Notes under the pieces: generated by a model
Told to the model about the DNA's origin: nothing
Seen by the model: the letters and a program-made list of their open reading frames with translations, nothing else
Database searches by the model: none
Assembly (NCBI GenBank): GCA_016205975.1
Contig: JACQSK010000021.1
Location: 1-36,323 of the forward strand
DNA from: Candidatus Uhrbacteria bacterium
Lineage (GTDB): Bacteria; Patescibacteriota; Patescibacteriia; UBA9934; GWF2-40-263
Length of the DNA: 36,323 nucleotides
Direction of reading: 5' to 3'
Shown: positions 1 through 8,715 of the stretch, one piece after another
Layout: each line of letters opens with the position of its first letter
How positions within the stretch are numbered: position 1 is the stretch's first letter
Made by a program: the position numbers and the translations under genes

Positions 1-94
1 CGCCTCGGCTGCAGGACCGACCGCCTCGGCTGCAGGACCGACCGCCTCGGCTGCAGGACCGACCGCCTCGGCTGCAGGACCGACCGCCTCGGCT
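1..94 (+). repeat. 21-bp tandem repeat, four full copies plus a partial fifth
   Basis: Four identical 21-bp units occupy 1-84 and a fifth copy runs to 94 before the sequence diverges. The array probably continues upstream of the window. Read in the frame that is open to the stop at 353, each unit encodes the heptapeptide ASAAGPT, so this is a protein repeat rather than a noncoding array. The copies show no differences, which suggests recent expansion or homogenisation. Confidence 0.95.
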
Positions 95-355
95 CCTAGG
101 CGTACTCGTCGAGCTGCCAATCGTTCTCCGGCAACCAAGAAGAACAAGGGTTCCGGTTGGCGCGGATGGATCGGGAGCGTCGTGTTCGTGGTCGTTTCAA
201 CGGCGTGCTGTTTTGCGACCATCTACGCGTTCAAGCTGGTGGTGCTCGACACCTTGGCGATTGCGGAAACAGCAGCAGAGGCAGGTTTGTCCTCGGGAGA
301 TCCTTCTCGGGAACCCAGCGACGAAGCTGCTGAACCTGGCGAGTCTCAGCCCTGA
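2..355 (+). CDS. Partial low-complexity, single-membrane-helix protein (C-terminal part)
   Basis: The frame is open from base 2 to the TGA at 353-355 and has no start inside the window, so this is the last 117 residues of a longer protein. Residues 1-31 are ASAAGPT heptad repeats. A basic segment follows (PRRTRRAANR, then ATKKNKG). Residues 57-77 form one strongly hydrophobic helix (IGSVVFVVVSTACCFATIYA), and an acidic, Ser/Pro/Glu-rich tail of about 40 residues ends the protein. The positive stretch before the helix and the acidic end after it suggest that the repeat domain is cytoplasmic and the tail outside. An intrinsic terminator lies 18 bases after the stop. I do not recognise a family. 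Ala/Pro-rich basic tails also occur on histone-like and linker proteins. Confidence 0.75.
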   Translation, partial: ASAAGPTASAAGPTASAAGPTASAAGPTASAPRRTRRAANRSPATKKNKGSGWRGWIGSVVFVVVSTACCFATIYAFKLVVLDTLAIAETAAEAGLSSGDPSREPSDEAAEPGESQP

Positions 356-373
356 GAACGGACTTACACGTAG

Positions 374-402
374 CCCCTTATGCCTCGCGCATGGGGGTTT
401 TT
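374..402 (+). terminator. Intrinsic terminator after the first gene
   Basis: CCCC at 374-377 and ATGC at 380-383 pair with GCAT at 389-392 and GGGG from 393, leaving a two-base TT bulge and a five-base loop. A run of five T follows at 398-402. It ends the upstream gene and isolates it from the atp promoter 29 bases further on. Confidence 0.8.
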
Positions 403-430
403 CTTCTGGGGACAGTTTTTTGAAACTCCA

Positions 431-459
431 TTGACCCTGAGCCTGTTTCCTCGTATACT
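431..459 (+). promoter_or_regulatory. Promoter of the atp operon
   Basis: TTGACC at 431-436 and TATACT at 454-459 are separated by exactly 17 bases, a near-consensus housekeeping promoter. The expected transcription start near 466 gives a leader of only about 16 bases before the atpZ ATG at 482, without a Shine-Dalgarno sequence. Confidence 0.8.
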
Positions 460-481
460 GGCGGCGCCTTTCATTTTTGCT

Positions 482-718
482 ATGTCTTCTGACGCTCGCT
501 ATTACCGCTTGGCCATGAAGATTTTTGCTGACTTCAGCGGTACGATTGCGATTCCCGCCGTGCTCTTTGCCCTGCTCGGGGATTGGCTTGATGACAGGTA
601 TGCCACAGAGCCTCGGTATCTGATCCTTCTGCTCACCCTGGCTCTTGTTTTGACAGCAGTTATCATCGTTCGCAAGGCGAAGAAGTACCGGAAGGCCTAC
701 GAAGAGCTCATGAAATAA
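482..718 (+). CDS. atpZ: AtpZ/AtpI-like ATP synthase accessory protein
   Basis: A 78-residue protein with two membrane helices (about residues 17-33 and 44-63) joined by a GDWLDDRY loop, which matches the G-x-WLD motif of the small AtpZ/AtpI family encoded first in many atp operons. The basic C-terminus (RKAKKYRKAYEEL) should face the cytoplasm. Family members are thought to help c-ring assembly or Mg2+ supply to the synthase. I chose the ATG at 482 because the upstream ATG at 380 lies inside the terminator and before the promoter. The stop is followed after two bases by atpB, so the genes are co-transcribed. Confidence 0.8.
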   Translation: MSSDARYYRLAMKIFADFSGTIAIPAVLFALLGDWLDDRYATEPRYLILLLTLALVLTAVIIVRKAKKYRKAYEELMK

Positions 719-720
719 TT

Positions 721-1602
721 ATGTCCTTGATGATTCCTCCAGCCGCGGCTGAACCCCTTTTCTCTCTTGGAGCGTTTCCGATTACCAACGCGATGGTCAA
801 TGGTTGGATTGCTGTCGTGTTTTTTGTTTGCGTGGCTTTGGTTGCGCGTCGGCGCGTCGGCTTCGTCCCGCATGGCGTGCACAATGTCATCGAAGGCGTG
901 ATTGAGTTCCTGCTCACGGAAACAGAAAAGGTCACGGGCGACCGAGCGCGCGCCAAACAGTTTTTGCCGATCGTTGGAACCATTTTCCTGTTCGTTCTTT
1001 TTTCCAACTGGCTTGGCCTCTTGCCTGGGACGGGATCGATCGGCATCTGGGGCGTGCATGAGGGCGCGGTCGAGCTCATCCCGCTCTTGCGTCCGGCTGC
1101 CAGCGACCTAAATCTGACGCTCGCGATCGCCTTGTTTGCCGTGATCGCTTCCCATGTGATCGGCCTCATGGCCGTCGGCCCGCTCGCGCACGTGAGCAAG
1201 TTCGTGAACGTCCGCGGCATCTGGCGCGCGCTTAAGAAAGGCCCCATGGCCATCCTCGTCTCCGTGATCGAGTTTGGCGTGGGCCTGCTCGAGATCGTCT
1301 CGGAGGTCGCCAAGGTGCTCTCCCTCTCCCTTCGGTTGTTCGGCAACATCTTCGCCGGGGAAGTGCTCCTAACCGTGATGCTTGGCATCCTTGCCTGGGC
1401 GCTGCCGATCCCGTTCATGTTTCTTGAGCTCCTGGTGGGCATCATCCAAGCAACCGTGTTTGCCATGTTGACGCTTGCGTACCTGACGGTTGCAACGCAA
1501 AGTCATGAGGAGCATGAGGAAGAGGCCGTAGGGGGCGGAGGTGGACAAAGGGCGCAAAGGGGACAAAGGGGGAAGGAATCATTTAATGAGCTAACCATTT
1601 AA
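721..1602 (+). CDS. atpB: ATP synthase F0 subunit a
   Basis: This is the stator channel subunit that passes ions to the c-ring. The protein has 293 residues and several membrane helices. It contains FSNWLGLLPG near residues 98-107 and the signature LSLRLFGN, whose essential arginine is Arg205. The family's usual C-terminal QATVFAMLTLAYL helix ends near residue 260. After it comes an unusual tail of about 35 residues: His/Glu-rich (SHEEHEEE), then five glycines, then a basic QRAQRGQRG stretch encoded by G-rich DNA (1531-1572). Such a tail is not standard for subunit a. It lies 2 bases after atpZ and 17 bases before atpE. Confidence 0.95.
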   Translation: MSLMIPPAAAEPLFSLGAFPITNAMVNGWIAVVFFVCVALVARRRVGFVPHGVHNVIEGVIEFLLTETEKVTGDRARAKQFLPIVGTIFLFVLFSNWLGLLPGTGSIGIWGVHEGAVELIPLLRPAASDLNLTLAIALFAVIASHVIGLMAVGPLAHVSKFVNVRGIWRALKKGPMAILVSVIEFGVGLLEIVSEVAKVLSLSLRLFGNIFAGEVLLTVMLGILAWALPIPFMFLELLVGIIQATVFAMLTLAYLTVATQSHEEHEEEAVGGGGGQRAQRGQRGKESFNELTI

Positions 1603-1616
1603 TCTCTAACACCTAA

Positions 1617-1838
<222 letters not shown>

Positions 1839-1847
1839 TGAACGTCC

Positions 1848-1882
1848 GGCCAACGGGTATGGAATCATCGTAGCCGTTGGTT
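1848..1882 (+). other. Possible stem-loop between atpE and atpF
   Basis: CCAACGG at 1850-1856 is perfectly complementary to CCGTTGG at 1874-1880, with two flanking G-T pairs and a 17-base loop. There is no T-run, so it is not a terminator. It occupies most of the longest gap inside the atp operon and could act as an mRNA processing or stability element. Confidence 0.45.
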
Positions 1883-1893
1883 GGAAAATATCT

Positions 1894-2430
1894 ATGTCAC
1901 AAGAAGTACAACTGGCTGTTGAAGCCACCGAGTCCGCGGGCGGCATCGGGACGCTCGGCCTCAATCTAAAAATCTTTATCGCCCAGCTCATCAACTTTAC
2001 GGTGGTGCTGCTTGTGTTGTGGAAGTGGGCGTACAAGCCGATCGTGAAAATCCTCGAGCAGCGCCAGGAGAAAATCGAGAAGAGCGTGAAGCAGGCCGCG
2101 GAGGTGGAGGCGCGCGTGGGAGAGATCGCCTCGCAGCAGCGGGCGCTGATTGCTGAGGCCAAGAGCGAAGCGGCGAAGATTCTCGACGAGACGCGCGCGC
2201 AGGCGGATGAGCGGAAAAAAGTCTTGCTGGAAAAGGCTAAGGAGGAGGTGAAGGCGGTCGTCGCGCAGGGCAAAGCGCAGCTGGAAGCGCAGAAGGGTTT
2301 GATGATCCGGGAAGCGAAAGAAGAGATCGCGCAGATTGCGGTTGCGGCGGCGCGGAAAATTATCGAGGAGTCCGTGGATGAGAAGAAAGCGCAGAAGCTC
2401 GCGGAAGCGGTTGTTGAAGAGATGGTATGA
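1894..2430 (+). CDS. atpF: ATP synthase F0 subunit b
   Basis: This is the peripheral-stalk subunit, 178 residues long. A membrane helix near residues 27-47 (FIAQLINFTVVLLVLWKWAY) is followed by KPIVKILEQRQEKI and a long charged, alanine-rich helix that dimerises and links F0 to F1. The start at 1894 puts about 25 residues before the helix; an in-frame ATG at 1789 lies inside atpE and is rejected. The stop overlaps the atpH start (ATGA), which indicates translational coupling. Confidence 0.93.
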   Translation: MSQEVQLAVEATESAGGIGTLGLNLKIFIAQLINFTVVLLVLWKWAYKPIVKILEQRQEKIEKSVKQAAEVEARVGEIASQQRALIAEAKSEAAKILDETRAQADERKKVLLEKAKEEVKAVVAQGKAQLEAQKGLMIREAKEEIAQIAVAAARKIIEESVDEKKAQKLAEAVVEEMV

Positions 2431-2813
2431 ACAGGTCTGAAAAACCATTCGCCGTGGCGCTCGTGGCGGCGCTCGCGGACGCGGACGAGAAGACCGTGCA
2501 GGCGGCAGCAGAAGACCTTGTGCGCGAGCTCTCGGTGCGCAGGGAATTGCACCGCATGCGCGGGATCATCGACGCCTTGGACAGCGCCTGGAGCGCACGC
2601 TACGGCGCGGGCACGATCACGATCGCCACGGCCTATCCCTTAAGCGGCGCTCTGCGCAAGAAGATCGAAAAAATCGCGCAGGGAGCGGAGGTGCGAGAAG
2701 TCGTGGATCCGGACGTGATCGGCGGCGCGAGGATGCGCGTAGACGAGAAGATCATAGAGGGAACGATTCAAGGCAGCCTTGAGCAATTAGCCAGAGCCTT
2801 TCAGAATGTATGA
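2427..2813 (+). CDS. atpH: ATP synthase F1 subunit delta, short form
   Basis: The C-terminal motif [21 protein letters not shown] is the classic delta/OSCP signature, and the position between atpF and atpA supports the call. The protein has only 128 residues, whereas the family is usually about 175-180. The missing part is in the N-terminal helical-bundle domain that sits on top of the alpha subunits. It overlaps atpF at the start and atpA at the end through ATGA junctions, so I see no room for a longer start: an extension would lie inside atpF. This looks like a naturally reduced subunit and not a broken gene. Confidence 0.88.
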   Translation: MNRSEKPFAVALVAALADADEKTVQAAAEDLVRELSVRRELHRMRGIIDALDSAWSARYGAGTITIATAYPLSGALRKKIEKIAQGAEVREVVDPDVIGGARMRVDEKIIEGTIQGSLEQLARAFQNV

Positions 2814-4318
2814 CCACGAAAACACAAATCATCGACGCGCTGAAAGAGGCGCTTGATCGCTTCCATACGGAAGTGAAGCAGGAAGAAGTCGGCACGGTCG
2901 TCTCGGTGGGAGACGGCACCGCGCGCATGACGGGTCTCACGAGCGCCAAGGCTTCCGAGATGCTTGAGTTCCCCGGCGGCGTGTACGGCCTGGCGCTCAA
3001 CCTGGAAGAGGACGGCGTGGGCGCGGTCATCTTGGGCGAGGCCCGTTCGATCAAAGAAGGCGACACGGTCAAGACGACCGGCCGCATCTTGTCGATCCCG
3101 ATCTCAGACGAGGTGATCGGCCGCGTGCTTGATCCCTTGGGCAATCCGATTGACGGCAAGGGGAAGCTCAACGCGAAGACCTACATCCCGATCGAAAAAA
3201 TCGCCCCGGGGGTTATGACGCGCAAGTCCGTGGGCGTGCCGCTGCAGACGGGCATCAAGGCCATCGACTCCATGATCCCCATCGGCCGCGGGCAGCGCGA
3301 GCTGATCATCGGCGACCGCCAAACCGGTAAGACCGCCATCGCGATTGATACCATCATCAACCAGAAGGGGCAGAACGTGAAGTGCATCTACGTCGCGATC
3401 GGACAGAAGGAATCTAAGATCGCTAAAATCGTCGCGCGGCTGGAGGAAGCCGGCGCCATGGCCTACACCACCGTGGTGGTCGCGGGCGCGTCTGATCCGG
3501 CGGCGCTCTCTTACATCGCGCCGTTTGCCGGCTGTACGATCGGCGAGTACTTCATGGGCAAGGGCGAGGACGCGCTGGTCATTTACGACGACCTTTCCAA
3601 GCAAGCCTGGGCGTATCGCGAGATTTCGCTTTTGCTGCGCCGACCGCCGGGACGCGAGGCCTATCCGGGCGACGTGTTCTATTTGCACTCGCGCTTGCTC
3701 GAACGCGCCGCGCGTTTGAACGAGGAGAACGGCGGCGGGTCGCTCACGGCCTTGCCGATTATCGAGACACAAGCGGGCGACGTGTCGGCCTATATCCCCA
3801 CGAACGTCATCTCGATCACGGACGGACAGATTTATCTTGAGACGGATCTCTTCTACCGCGGTATTCGTCCGGCCCTGAACGTCGGCCTTTCCGTGTCGCG
3901 CGTGGGTTCCTCGGCGCAGACGAAAGCGATGAAGAAGGTCGCCGGGAAGCTGCGTTTGGATCTCGCGCAATTCAGAGAGCTGGAAGCGTTCGCCCAGTTT
4001 GCCACAGACCTGGACGAGGGCACGCGCAAGCAGATCGAGCGCGGCCGCCGCCTCACGGAGCTTTTGAAACAGCCGCAGTATCATCCGATTCCCTTTGAGA
4101 TGCAGGTCGCGTCCCTCTACGCGGCGATCAGCGGTTATCTGGACGCGATTCCTGCAGAGCGCATCGTCGAGTGGGAAGAGAAGTTTCAGAGTGCGCTGTT
4201 GAGCGCCGGAAGCGAGGTCATGGAGAAGCTCAAAAACGAAAAAGCGCTGAGCGATGAGATTGAGGCCGGACTCAAAAAACTCATTGAAGATTTTAATCAA
4301 ACGTTTAACGCGGCGTGA
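2810..4318 (+). CDS. atpA: ATP synthase F1 subunit alpha
   Basis: The protein has 502 residues, the normal family length. The P-loop GDRQTGKT lies at residues 168-175. The C-terminal half has the [10 protein letters not shown] segment that supplies the arginine finger to the catalytic beta site. The N-terminal barrel ([13 protein letters not shown]) and the helical C-terminus are complete. It forms the hexamer with beta and binds nucleotide at the noncatalytic sites. It overlaps atpH by four bases and precedes atpG by six. Confidence 0.97.
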   Translation: MTTKTQIIDALKEALDRFHTEVKQEEVGTVVSVGDGTARMTGLTSAKASEMLEFPGGVYGLALNLEEDGVGAVILGEARSIKEGDTVKTTGRILSIPISDEVIGRVLDPLGNPIDGKGKLNAKTYIPIEKIAPGVMTRKSVGVPLQTGIKAIDSMIPIGRGQRELIIGDRQTGKTAIAIDTIINQKGQNVKCIYVAIGQKESKIAKIVARLEEAGAMAYTTVVVAGASDPAALSYIAPFAGCTIGEYFMGKGEDALVIYDDLSKQAWAYREISLLLRRPPGREAYPGDVFYLHSRLLERAARLNEENGGGSLTALPIIETQAGDVSAYIPTNVISITDGQIYLETDLFYRGIRPALNVGLSVSRVGSSAQTKAMKKVAGKLRLDLAQFRELEAFAQFATDLDEGTRKQIERGRRLTELLKQPQYHPIPFEMQVASLYAAISGYLDAIPAERIVEWEEKFQSALLSAGSEVMEKLKNEKALSDEIEAGLKKLIEDFNQTFNAA

Positions 4319-4324
4319 GCCCCT

Positions 4325-6611
<2,287 letters not shown>

Positions 6612-6612
<1 letters not shown>

Positions 6613-6638
6613 GTCCTATGGGACCTATCGGCCCTATG
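6612..6638 (+). repeat. Triplicated 9-base start-context repeat at atpC
   Basis: Three perfectly adjacent 9-mers, GGTCCTATG, GGACCTATC and GGCCCTATG, run from the last base of the atpD stop to the atpC start codon. The same GGACCTATG precedes atpD, mreC and priA. The first and third copies each offer an in-frame ATG (6618 and 6636). Confidence 0.85.
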
Positions 6639-7085
6639 TCAGCTAAACTCCATCTCTCCATCGTCACTCCCGAGCGCGTCGTTTTTGAAGACGAGGTTGA
6701 TTACGTTTCCGCTATGACGCAGATGGGCGAGGTGACGATTTTGCCTGGGCATGTGCCCTTGGTGGCCAACCTTCAGGCAGGGGAGCTGCGTCTGAAAAAA
6801 AATGGTGACGAGAGTTTGCTGGTGGCGTCCACGGGGTTCCTGCAGGTGCAGTCGGGAAACACCATCGTCATCTTGGCAGACACGGCTGAGCGCGCCGAGG
6901 AGCTCGAACTGGAAAAAATCGAAGAGGCCCGCGACCGCGCGCGAAAACTCCTCGAGGAGAAGCGCCATGTGGACGACGTCGCATTTGCCGATGCCGCGGC
7001 CATGCTCGAGCGCGAGCTCGCGCGCCATCGCGTGGCGACGAAGCGGAAGAAGTATCGGGACGTCGGGAAGGCGTCGATTGAATAA
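6636..7085 (+). CDS. atpC: ATP synthase F1 subunit epsilon
   Basis: The protein has 149 residues. The N-terminal beta-sandwich starts KLHLSIVTPERVVFEDEVDYVSA and includes GEVTILPGHVPLVANLQAGEL, the usual family signature; a two-helix C-terminal domain (ELEKIEEARDRARKLLEEKR onward) follows. The subunit links gamma to the c-ring and can inhibit hydrolysis through its C-terminal helices. I prefer the ATG at 6636 because the family begins right at this strand. The ATG at 6618 would only add MGPIGP, which is encoded by the 9-base repeat. Confidence 0.92.
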   Translation: MSAKLHLSIVTPERVVFEDEVDYVSAMTQMGEVTILPGHVPLVANLQAGELRLKKNGDESLLVASTGFLQVQSGNTIVILADTAERAEELELEKIEEARDRARKLLEEKRHVDDVAFADAAAMLERELARHRVATKRKKYRDVGKASIE

Positions 7086-7087
7086 TT

Positions 7088-7870
7088 ATGTTCTCAGAAC
7101 ATATGAACCCAGAGCACGAACACCAAGCTCAACTCGAGCATGAGTGGAAAAAGCAATCCTTGACGATTGAGGCAATTCTGTCTCAGGGGATGGAAGCGTA
7201 TGCCCAATCGGTCGAGGGAGTGGACGCCGCGTTTGAGACAGAGGATCACACGCTTTGTTGCATAGACGAAGGCACCCCGTTCGGGGATAGGCGCAGCGCA
7301 GGGTCGGGGATTCTCGTGGAGGGCGATGATCGAGCGACGTTTATCGAGAACCTCAAGAGGGTCGGTGTGAAAGAGGTCACGAGCCATGCGGGCTGCGGAG
7401 CGGCCGCGCTCTATCGAGAGAAGATGGGCCTGACGGGCCAGTCTGTTGATGAGGTCGCGCAGGAAGGCGCTCGACGCATCGCGCAGGAGCTGGGCGTTCC
7501 CTATAAAGGGCATCTCACCGAGCTCGCTCGTCCAAAAGATTTTCACAGCGCGCGCGTCGTCTATGTCGATGGCACAGGATCGTTTAACCCAGCGGCTGTT
7601 GAAGGGTTGCCTGCGGGATTTGTCGTGAGCCGTAAGTTCATGACGCCTGAGCAATCAAAGGTAGAGGTCGGCATCGCCCTATCGATTGCCTTTGGCGACC
7701 ACGGGTTTGGAAAAAAGTTTTCAGACCGCGAGCCGCTTGTGGTTGTGGCCATCGGGGGAGGGGAGCTGACGGCTGAACAGATGATGCACGAACTCATGGG
7801 TCTAGCCGGCGACCGTCCGGTCAGACTAGAGAAATGGGAGAGAAAAGAAGTCCTAGAGAAAGCCGCCTGA
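7088..7870 (+). CDS. Beta-carbonic-anhydrase-like zinc protein in the atp operon
   Basis: A 260-residue soluble protein that begins two bases after atpC and is followed by the operon terminator, so it is the last gene of the ATP synthase transcript. It has the zinc-ligand layout of beta-class carbonic anhydrases: C58-I-D60 and, 42 residues later, S-H100-A-G-C103-G. In classical enzymes the motif is C-x-D-x-R and the Asp-Arg pair gates the zinc site. Here a glycine (Gly62) stands at the arginine position, so activity is uncertain. It may be a divergent carbonic anhydrase or a related metal-binding protein. A second ATG (7103) would remove five residues. The next gene may be a distant relative. 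Confidence 0.6.
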   Translation: MFSEHMNPEHEHQAQLEHEWKKQSLTIEAILSQGMEAYAQSVEGVDAAFETEDHTLCCIDEGTPFGDRRSAGSGILVEGDDRATFIENLKRVGVKEVTSHAGCGAAALYREKMGLTGQSVDEVAQEGARRIAQELGVPYKGHLTELARPKDFHSARVVYVDGTGSFNPAAVEGLPAGFVVSRKFMTPEQSKVEVGIALSIAFGDHGFGKKFSDREPLVVVAIGGGELTAEQMMHELMGLAGDRPVRLEKWERKEVLEKAA

Positions 7871-7878
7871 ACATTGGG

Positions 7879-7902
7879 AACCGGGCTTCAAACCCGGTTT
7901 TT
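7879..7902 (+). terminator. Intrinsic terminator of the atp operon
   Basis: AACCGGG at 7879-7885 pairs perfectly with CCCGGTT at 7893-7899 around a seven-base loop, and the arm runs into five T at 7898-7902. It lies nine bases after the stop of the carbonic-anhydrase-like gene and separates it from the next promoter. Confidence 0.93.
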
Positions 7903-7905
7903 GCA

Positions 7906-7934
7906 TTGACGCTTTTCCGCGAAGGGAGTATCTT
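7906..7934 (+). promoter_or_regulatory. Promoter of the 8012-8638 gene
   Basis: TTGACG at 7906-7911 and TATCTT at 7929-7934 are 17 bases apart. Transcription should start near 7941, giving a leader of about 70 bases, the longest predicted in the window. Confidence 0.75.
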
Positions 7935-7942
7935 TTCGCCAT

Positions 7943-8003
7943 TCTGGGAACCAACCCAGAGTCATAGGCGGGAGCCACTGCTCCCGCATAGCGAACCAAG
8001 GAG
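7943..8003 (+). promoter_or_regulatory. Structured 5' leader with two hairpins and a Shine-Dalgarno site
   Basis: The leader contains TCTGGG/CCCAGA (7943-7948 with 7955-7960, six-base loop) and then GCGGGAGC/GCTCCCGC (7968-7975 with 7980-7987, four-base loop). AAGGAG follows at 7998-8003, eight bases before the ATG, and is the only clear Shine-Dalgarno sequence I see in the window. Neither hairpin has a T-run. It does not match a riboswitch class that I recognise. Confidence 0.6.
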
Positions 8004-8011
8004 ATGCACTC

Positions 8012-8638
8012 ATGGGGCAGTTGCAGGAGTTCGACAGGCAAGTCATCGATCAGTTGCGCCAGGCTCAGGTGATCGAGGACATGAGCCGGGAGGGGCTGGA
8101 CCTTTCCCGTGGAGTGATCGTCATCCGTTGTCCGGACGGTGACCAGATGCTCGACCGCATCGAGCACGACCGCCAGACCGCGATTGCGGCCGGGGTTACG
8201 CCTCGCATCCATCTCATCACGCACCACGGCGGATGTATGGTCGTCGCTCCCGACTCGTCGTTCTATCCGGGCCGCGGTATCGACGAGTACGTCCTCGAGC
8301 AGATCCGCGAGGCCGAAGCGCTCAAGGAGATCCACTTGGTCTTGGCCGAGATCCACGCTCCTTGCGGCAAGGCCGCGAGCCTCGGGCTCACGCTGGTGCA
8401 CCAGATCGTGCTGCAGATGGCGGCCAAGCCGCGCATCAAGGCCGTCGACCCGACGAACAAGGTGCTCTGCCGCATCCACGTCGACTTCGCCGACGGTCGC
8501 AAGCGTACCTATTTCATCAGCCGCGCCAAATGGCTCGCGTTCTGGGACGCCCAGGGCCGTGCCCTGTGGGGACATCTCTTCGAGCCCCTCATGATGGAAA
8601 CATGCGATCCCAGCGACACACAGCGGGCTCCCAACTGA
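8012..8638 (+). CDS. Uncharacterised Cys/His-motif protein, possibly carbonic-anhydrase-like
   Basis: A 208-residue soluble protein in its own transcription unit, with promoter, structured leader and terminator. It has VIRC40-P-D42-G, ITH71-H72-G-G-C75 and EIH115-A-P-C118-G. C-x-D followed by H-x-x-C is the zinc-site order of beta-carbonic anhydrases and of the preceding gene, whose VTSHAGCG resembles ITHHGGC here. Two H-x-x-C candidates exist and I cannot tell which would bind metal. The C-terminal third (VDPTNKVLCRIHVDFADGRKR) looks like a separate beta-rich part. The gene is rich in G/C-ending codons and has a canonical ribosome binding site, unlike its neighbours, so recent transfer or special regulation is possible. 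I do not assign a function. Confidence 0.55.
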   Translation: MGQLQEFDRQVIDQLRQAQVIEDMSREGLDLSRGVIVIRCPDGDQMLDRIEHDRQTAIAAGVTPRIHLITHHGGCMVVAPDSSFYPGRGIDEYVLEQIREAEALKEIHLVLAEIHAPCGKAASLGLTLVHQIVLQMAAKPRIKAVDPTNKVLCRIHVDFADGRKRTYFISRAKWLAFWDAQGRALWGHLFEPLMMETCDPSDTQRAPN

Positions 8639-8660
8639 GAGTGAACCTCATCGTCCACGA

Positions 8661-8697
8661 ACCGCCCTTCGACAAGCTCAGGGCGGTATTTTATTTG
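8661..8697 (+). terminator. Intrinsic terminator after the 8012-8638 gene
   Basis: ACCGCCCT at 8661-8668 pairs perfectly with AGGGCGGT at 8680-8687, followed by a T-rich tail (8688-8697). The core contains CCTTCGACAAGCTCAGG, a palindromic sequence that I remember as frequent in many environmental bacterial genomes. Confidence 0.8.
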
Positions 8698-8700
8698 TGC

Positions 8701-8706
8701 TATGAT
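8701..8706 (+). promoter_or_regulatory. Putative -10 element of the helicase-nuclease gene
   Basis: TATGAT lies nine bases before the ATG at 8716, so transcription would begin about three bases before the start codon. No good -35 is present at the right distance, because that place is occupied by the terminator stem. Confidence 0.45.
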
Positions 8707-8715
8707 AGCTCAGCT

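Noticed and set aside
1-94. CRISPR array
   Set aside because: The repeats are contiguous without spacers and keep a protein reading frame.
380-481. Longer atpZ start at ATG 380
   Set aside because: It lies in the terminator hairpin and upstream of the atp promoter; the extra residues do not fit the family.
8665-8683. CCCTTCGACAAGCTCAGGG as an insertion element
   Set aside because: It is a short widespread palindrome that serves here as terminator core; no transposase or duplication is present.
8233-8715. Extended helicase start at 8233
   Set aside because: The added 161 residues run out of frame through the upstream gene, its terminator and the promoter, and are R/P/G-rich shadow sequence.
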